A stretch of 10,740 bases of DNA from SFEB01 sp964612455 (GTDB lineage Bacteria; Bacillota; Clostridia; Christensenellales; CAG-314): assembly GCA_964612455.1 (NCBI GenBank), contig CAZTCB010000037.1, forward strand, positions 1 through 10,740, given 5' to 3'. A program made the translations under genes and the position numbers. Each line of letters opens with the position of its first letter. Position 1 is the first letter of the stretch. Below are positions 6,947 through 10,740 of the stretch, piece by piece. Under the pieces are notes generated by a model. The model was given only the letters and a program-made list of their open reading frames with translations, was not told where the DNA came from and did not search any database.

Positions 6947-7870
6947 TTAAAGGCTGTCTATATATGCGCAAGCGTTTATCGACGCGACCGCACCGTCGGC
7001 GGCAGCCGTCACGAGTTGTCTTGCCTTTTTGGCGCGACAATCGCCGGCAACAAATACCCCATCACACCCCGTTTTACAATCTTCTCCCGCCACGATAAAA
7101 CCGTCGGCGTCGAGAGAAACGAGATTTTTGAACGCTTCGTTGGCAGGGACATGCCCTATGCAAACAAATACCGCGCGCGTATTTAACACCCATTCCGCCT
7201 GATCGGAGGTTTTTTCAAAGGCAAGCGCGGACAAACGCCCGTCCTCGGTTATAAATCGCTTTAACCTCACGTTGTGCACGATTTCTACGTTGTCTTTGGA
7301 TTTAAGCGTCTCCGCAAGTTTCCCTTCGCCGAAAAACCTGTCGCCCAAAGTACAAACCGTGACTTTTTTGCAATATCCCGAAAGAGACAAGGCGTAACGC
7401 AACGCCGTATTTCCGTCGCCAATCAAGGCGACTTCTTCTCCCGAATAAAAAGGACCGTCGCAAGTCGCGCAGTAACTGACGCCTTTGCCGACGAGTTCCT
7501 CCTCCCCGTCTACCCCGATACGGCGCTGTCGGACGCCGACAGCGATAATAACGGAGCGACAAAAACGCTCGCCGTATTCCGTCACGACGGAAAAATTTCC
7601 TTCGCCTTTTTTCTCCACCGCCAGCACTTTTTCAAGTTCCACCTCCGCGCCCGCAGCGACGATTTGCTCGTACATGAGGTCTGCAAGCTCCGCACCCGAC
7701 ACCGTATTGCGCGTCGGAAAGTTTTCGACCTTGGGGCTAAAAGCTATCTGCCCGCCCATCGACTCTCCCTCGAGGACCAACACACTCTTGCCGTCGCGGA
7801 GAGAATTTAACGCCGCCGTCATACCGGCAATGCCGGCACCGACGACAATAATATCGTAAAAATCAGCCAT
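6947..7870 (-). CDS. trxB: Thioredoxin-reductase-like flavoprotein with degenerate NADPH site
   Basis: This 307-residue protein has the usual length and layout of low-molecular-weight thioredoxin reductases. It has an N-terminal FAD motif GAGIAG (11-16), a redox-active CATC (134-137) followed by DG, and the C-terminal FAD block GVFVAGDC...RQLVTAAADGA (271-294). The pyridine-nucleotide domain is odd. The usual GGG(D/N)(S/T)A is GDGNTA (151-156), the following acidic residues are replaced (LRYAL), and the HRR...R motif that holds the NADPH 2'-phosphate is CTLGDRF (173-179). It may use NADH, ferredoxin or another donor; ferredoxin-dependent flavin thioredoxin reductases of clostridia are a known precedent for losing these motifs. 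Its ATG overlaps the end of nrdD by 8 bases, so translation is probably coupled and its likely partner is the disulfide of NrdD's fused glutaredoxin domain. Confidence 0.9.
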   Translation of the reverse strand: MADFYDIIVVGAGIAGMTAALNSLRDGKSVLVLEGESMGGQIAFSPKVENFPTRNTVSGAELADLMYEQIVAAGAEVELEKVLAVEKKGEGNFSVVTEYGERFCRSVIIAVGVRQRRIGVDGEEELVGKGVSYCATCDGPFYSGEEVALIGDGNTALRYALSLSGYCKKVTVCTLGDRFFGEGKLAETLKSKDNVEIVHNVRLKRFITEDGRLSALAFEKTSDQAEWVLNTRAVFVCIGHVPANEAFKNLVSLDADGFIVAGEDCKTGCDGVFVAGDCRAKKARQLVTAAADGAVASINACAYIDSL

Positions 7871-10238
7871 TCAGTCCCTCTGCGTACTTTTTAATCAGGC
7901 TTGCGTTGTCGTATCTGTCAAAACCGTTTTCGGTCGGCACGAGCAAAGTAGGCGCCTTATTTACGCCGTACTTGACGCAAGCGTCTTTGTTTTCTACCGC
8001 GTCGACGCACTCGTACTTTATCCCCGCCTTGTCGAGAATCTGTTTCGCCATCTTGCAGTTGGGGCAGGTCGGCGACGTAAACAACATGACGCCGTCAGCC
8101 TTTTTTACCTGCTCTGCATTGCAAACGCAATCTTCTTGCTTGATACCCGTGTGCGTCAAAACGGAGTTTGCGACGTCGTAAGTCTTGCGTTCCTTAAACT
8201 CCTCGAGCTTGCCGTCGTTCCAGTTTTGGACGGGACGATAGTATCCCGTAATCCTGCTGTACACCTCTGCTTTTTTCCCGCATACGGGGCAGGTAAAATG
8301 CTCTCCGGAGATATATCCGTGATCCTGACACACGCTGTACGTCGGGCTCAACGTATAGTAAGGCAAGCGGTAGTTTTCGGCTATTTTTCTCACTATTGCG
8401 GCGGCGGCACGCCAATCGTCGAGCTTTTGCCCGAGAAAAGCATGAAACACCGTGCCGCTGGTATACAGCGTCTGCAATTCGTCCTGAATATCGAGAGCCT
8501 TAAACACGTCCTCGGTAAAATCTACGGGCAAGTGCGAGCTGTTGGTATAGTAAGGCACGTTGCTCTTTCCCTCGCTCGCCGTGACGATGTCGGGATAATA
8601 TTTTTTATCATGCTTTGCGAGGCGGTAGGACGTGGACTCGGCAGGCGTCGCCTCGAGGTTGTAAAGGTTGCCGTATTTTTCCTGATAGTCGCTCAACTTG
8701 TTTCTCATAAAGTTAAGCACGTCCTTGGTAAACTTTTGACTCTCGGGGTGAGTAAGGTCCTTTCTTATCCACGCGGCGTTTAAACACGCCTCGTTCATCC
8801 CCACCAACCCGATGGTCGAAAAGTGATTGTCAAAAGTGCCGAGGTAGCGTTTGGTATAGGGATACAGCCCCTCGTCGAGCAACTTGGTAATGACGTCGCG
8901 CTTGACCTTGAGACTCCTTGCGGAAATATTCATTAACTTTTCGAGGCGAGCGTAAAACTCTTTTTCGCTGCCCGACAAGTACGCGATACGCGGCATGTTG
9001 ATAGTGACCACGCCTATGCTGCCCGTCGACTCGCCGCTGCCGAAATAACCGCCGCTCTTTTTGCGAAGCTCTCTCAAATCGAGACGCAATCTGCAACACA
9101 TGCTGCGCACGTCGCTGGGCTCCATATCGCTGTTGATGTAGTTGGAGAAATAAGGCGTGCCGTACTTGGCGGTCATCTCAAACAACAACTTGTTGTTTTC
9201 GGTCTCCGACCAATCGAAATCACGCGTGATGGAGTACGTCGGTATCGGGTACTGAAATCCCCTTCCGTTGGCGTCGCCCTCTATCATTATCTCGATAAAA
9301 GCCTTGTTGACCATCGCCATTTCCTTGACGCAGTCCTTGTATTTAAAGTTTTGCTCCACACCGCCTACTATGGCGTTGAGCTCCGCGAGGTCGTTGGGCA
9401 CCACCCAGTCCAAGGTAACGTTGGTAAAAGGAGCCTGCGTCCCCCAACGGCTGGGCGTGTTGACGCCGTAGACAAAAGACTGAATGCACTGCTTTACTTC
9501 TTTATACGAAAGATTGTCTACCTTTACGAAAGGAGCGAGATAGGTATCGAAAGAGGAAAACGCCTGCGCGCCCGCCCACTCGTTTTGCATTATACCCAAA
9601 AAGTTGACCATCTGGTTGCACAACGTGGACAAGTGGCTTGCGGGAGAACTCGTGATTTTTCCGGAGATACCGCCCAGCCCCTCTTTAATGAGTTGCTTTA
9701 AAGACCAACCGGCGCAATAGCCCGTCAGCATAGAAAGGTCATGGATATGGATATCGGCGTTACGGTGAGCCTGCTCTATCTCGTCGTCGTAAACCTCGCT
9801 CAACCAATAGTTGGCTGTGATGGCGCCGCTGTTGGATAAAATGAGACCGCCTACGCTGTACGTGACGGTGCTGTTTTCTTTGACGCGCCAATCGGCTATT
9901 TTTAAATAATTGTTGACGGTATCCGCGTAGTCCACTATCGTAGACTTCATGTTACGCATCTTTTCATGCTGCTTGCGGTATAAAATGTACGACTTGGACA
10001 CGTCGACAAAACCCGACTGAATCAACACTACCTCTACCGCGTCCTGAATATCCTCAACCGAAATAACGCCGTTTATCACCTTGGGGTTAAACTGCGAGGT
10101 GACCTTTAACGCAATCGTATCCAACATGTCTTCGGTATAATTGGTCGCCGTCGCGACAAAAGCTTTTTCTACCGCATTCCTTATCTTTGACAAATCAAAA
10201 TCTATTATCGTGCCGTCTCTTCTCCTGACCTTAAACAT
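7863..10238 (-). CDS. nrdD: Anaerobic (class III) ribonucleoside-triphosphate reductase fused to a glutaredoxin-like domain
   Basis: This 791-residue enzyme reduces ribonucleotides to deoxyribonucleotides anaerobically with a glycyl radical. Domains in order are an N-terminal ATP-cone (about 1-95), the catalytic barrel with candidate active-site cysteines at 175 (GYCAGW) and 381-382 (RSMCCRLRLD), and TPAESTSYRLAK (531-542). The glycyl-radical domain follows: its metal site is C637-x2-H640 and C650-x2-C653, and the radical glycine is probably G665 in RITGYYRP. The linker has C704-x-C706. Residues about 713-791 form a glutaredoxin/thioredoxin-like fold with CPNC (725-728) and a cis-proline-type KAPT (761-764). 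Ordinary NrdD ends soon after the radical glycine, so the last 80 residues are an addition. The start at 10238 (MFKVRRRDG) has GGAG seven bases upstream and matches the ATP-cone start; an earlier in-frame Met at 10337 overlaps the promoter. nrdG is not adjacent. Confidence 0.95.
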   Translation of the reverse strand: MFKVRRRDGTIIDFDLSKIRNAVEKAFVATATNYTEDMLDTIALKVTSQFNPKVINGVISVEDIQDAVEVVLIQSGFVDVSKSYILYRKQHEKMRNMKSTIVDYADTVNNYLKIADWRVKENSTVTYSVGGLILSNSGAITANYWLSEVYDDEIEQAHRNADIHIHDLSMLTGYCAGWSLKQLIKEGLGGISGKITSSPASHLSTLCNQMVNFLGIMQNEWAGAQAFSSFDTYLAPFVKVDNLSYKEVKQCIQSFVYGVNTPSRWGTQAPFTNVTLDWVVPNDLAELNAIVGGVEQNFKYKDCVKEMAMVNKAFIEIMIEGDANGRGFQYPIPTYSITRDFDWSETENNKLLFEMTAKYGTPYFSNYINSDMEPSDVRSMCCRLRLDLRELRKKSGGYFGSGESTGSIGVVTINMPRIAYLSGSEKEFYARLEKLMNISARSLKVKRDVITKLLDEGLYPYTKRYLGTFDNHFSTIGLVGMNEACLNAAWIRKDLTHPESQKFTKDVLNFMRNKLSDYQEKYGNLYNLEATPAESTSYRLAKHDKKYYPDIVTASEGKSNVPYYTNSSHLPVDFTEDVFKALDIQDELQTLYTSGTVFHAFLGQKLDDWRAAAAIVRKIAENYRLPYYTLSPTYSVCQDHGYISGEHFTCPVCGKKAEVYSRITGYYRPVQNWNDGKLEEFKERKTYDVANSVLTHTGIKQEDCVCNAEQVKKADGVMLFTSPTCPNCKMAKQILDKAGIKYECVDAVENKDACVKYGVNKAPTLLVPTENGFDRYDNASLIKKYAEGLNG

Positions 10239-10308
10239 CTTTCTTCTCCTTTCCTCTCGTTTTCGGACGCAATCCGTCGACCTCGACAAATCGCGTCGGT
10301 GTAGCAAT

Positions 10309-10337
10309 AACATACAACAACAATCCTCGTATGTCAA
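10309..10337 (-). promoter_or_regulatory. nrdD-trxB promoter
   Basis: The minus strand has a perfect -35 box TTGACA (10332-10337), a 17-base spacer and -10 TATGTT (10309-10314, four of six consensus bases). The start site would be near 10302, leaving a leader of about 64 nt before the nrdD ATG. The NrdR-type boxes lie directly upstream. Confidence 0.8.
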
Positions 10338-10346
10338 GCAATTTTT

Positions 10347-10393
10347 CTACAATATTTTGTGAAATTTTTAAGCCCGACCACAACATATTGTGT
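10347..10393 (-). promoter_or_regulatory. Pair of NrdR boxes
   Basis: On the minus strand ACACAATATGTTGTGG (10378-10393) and TCACAAAATATTGTAG (10347-10362) resemble the 16-bp NrdR box (ACACWATATATWGTGT) at about 14 and 12 positions. They are separated by 15 bases, so their starts are 31 bp apart, the three-turn spacing known for NrdR sites. The nearer box ends nine bases from the -35 hexamer. NrdR is the ATP-cone repressor of RNR operons, so this operon is probably repressed when dATP is high. The nrdR gene is not in the window. Confidence 0.85.
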
Positions 10394-10448
10394 TTCACGA
10401 TTTTCGGTGTGTTTCACGGCGTTCGCCTTTATCCGCACCGAAAAATCG
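10389..10448. repeat. Direct and inverted repeats upstream of the NrdR boxes
   Basis: TGTGTTTCACG occurs at 10389-10399 and again at 10408-10418, 19 bp apart; the first copy overlaps the outer NrdR box. CGATTTTCGGTG (10398-10409) is the complement of CACCGAAAAATCG (10436-10448) apart from one extra A, and GGCGTTCGCC (10418-10427) lies between them. No T-run follows, so it is not a terminator. These may be further operators or a structure in an upstream transcript. The remainder of 10449-10568 is AT-rich and holds no gene I can support. Confidence 0.5.
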
Positions 10449-10568
10449 CAGAAATACACCTTTAGCATAGCTAATACGTTTTCGCGCGACCTAAAAAAAA
10501 TACAAAATAAAACCGATACTTTCCGATAAAAAATATCTAAAAAAGTTAAAAAAGTTTGTTTCAAACGG

Positions 10569-10597
10569 TTGCTTTTATTTAAAGTTTTTAGTATAAT
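10569..10597 (+). promoter_or_regulatory. tRNA-Val promoter
   Basis: The plus strand has TTGCTT (10569-10574), a 17-base spacer and a perfect -10 TATAAT (10592-10597). A run of A-tracts upstream (10528-10553) could act as an UP element. A small dyad GTTTG-TTT-CAAAC lies at 10554-10566. Transcription should start near 10604, about 14 nt before the mature tRNA. Confidence 0.75.
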
Positions 10598-10617
10598 GAC
10601 ACTTGCAATCGATTTAA

Positions 10618-10693
10618 GGGCAATTAACTCAGTTGGGAGAGTGTCTTCTTGACGTGGAGAAAGTCAGGGGTTCGAGTCCCTTATTGCCCACCA
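10618..10693 (+). tRNA. tRNA-Val (anticodon GAC)
   Basis: The 76-base sequence folds as a complete cloverleaf. It has acceptor GGGCAAT/ATTGCCC, D-stem ACTC/GAGT with loop AGTTGGGA, anticodon stem TCTTC/GGAGA (one T-G pair) with loop TTGACGT, variable AAGTC, and T-stem AGGGG/CCCTT with loop TTCGAGT. The 3' ACCA is encoded. The anticodon GAC reads valine codons GUC and GUU. Position 37 is G where A is more usual for valine tRNAs. Confidence 0.95.
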
Positions 10694-10699
10694 CACAGG

Positions 10700-10740
10700 A
10701 ATAAAACGAACCTTGAGAAATCAAAGTTCGTTTTATTTTT
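10700..10740 (+). terminator. Intrinsic terminator after tRNA-Val
   Basis: AATAAAACGAAC (10700-10711) pairs with GTTCGTTTTATT (10726-10737). After one mismatch, TTGA/TCAA continues the stem to a GAAA tetraloop (10717-10720). A T-tract runs to the window edge. It begins six bases after the tRNA CCA end. Confidence 0.85.

Noticed and set aside
10334..10564. Minus-strand open frame of 76 codons upstream of nrdD
   Set aside because: It overlaps the NrdR boxes and the nrdD -35 region, lacks a ribosome binding site and has no recognisable features.

Overview
The window looks like the chromosome of an anaerobic, Gram-positive-type bacterium, most likely a gut-type member of the Clostridia (Bacillota). 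The indications are a class III (oxygen-sensitive) ribonucleotide reductase, consensus sigma-A-type promoters, strong AGGAG ribosome binding sites, a PepF oligopeptidase, a DUF1461 membrane protein and a BspA-like leucine-rich-repeat lipoprotein. I cannot name a genus from the sequence alone.

Layout. Bases 1-547 are the 5' part of a 23S rRNA gene on the minus strand, running off the window. No 16S gene or 16S-23S spacer tRNA lies upstream. Instead, bases 548-1060 hold two tandem near-perfect promoters and a leader with two hairpins and a boxA-like element, so this 23S gene appears to be an independent (unlinked) transcription unit. Next on the minus strand come a DUF1461/TIGR01906 membrane protein (1061-1762) and pepF (1956-3740). 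The 193-base gap between them carries a palindrome, three tandem 11-bp repeats and a nested hairpin. A divergent promoter region (3741-3919) separates pepF from a plus-strand lipoprotein with three InlB-type repeats and about 23 BspA-type LRR units (3920-6859). A convergent, bidirectional terminator (6887-6920) ends both this gene and the minus-strand nrdD-trxB operon.

The nrdD-trxB operon (6947-10238, minus) is the most interesting coding region. nrdD encodes an anaerobic ribonucleotide reductase with a glutaredoxin-like CPNC domain fused after its glycyl-radical domain. It overlaps by 8 bases a thioredoxin-reductase-like flavoprotein that keeps the CATC redox motif but has lost the usual NADPH-phosphate-binding HRR motif. 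The operon has a good promoter and, just upstream, two NrdR-type boxes with 31-bp spacing. Together these suggest a dedicated disulfide-based electron path for dNTP synthesis that need not use formate, fed by a donor that may not be NADPH. No nrdG activase gene is present here.

The right end holds a tRNA-Val(GAC) gene with its own promoter and a terminator (10569-10740).
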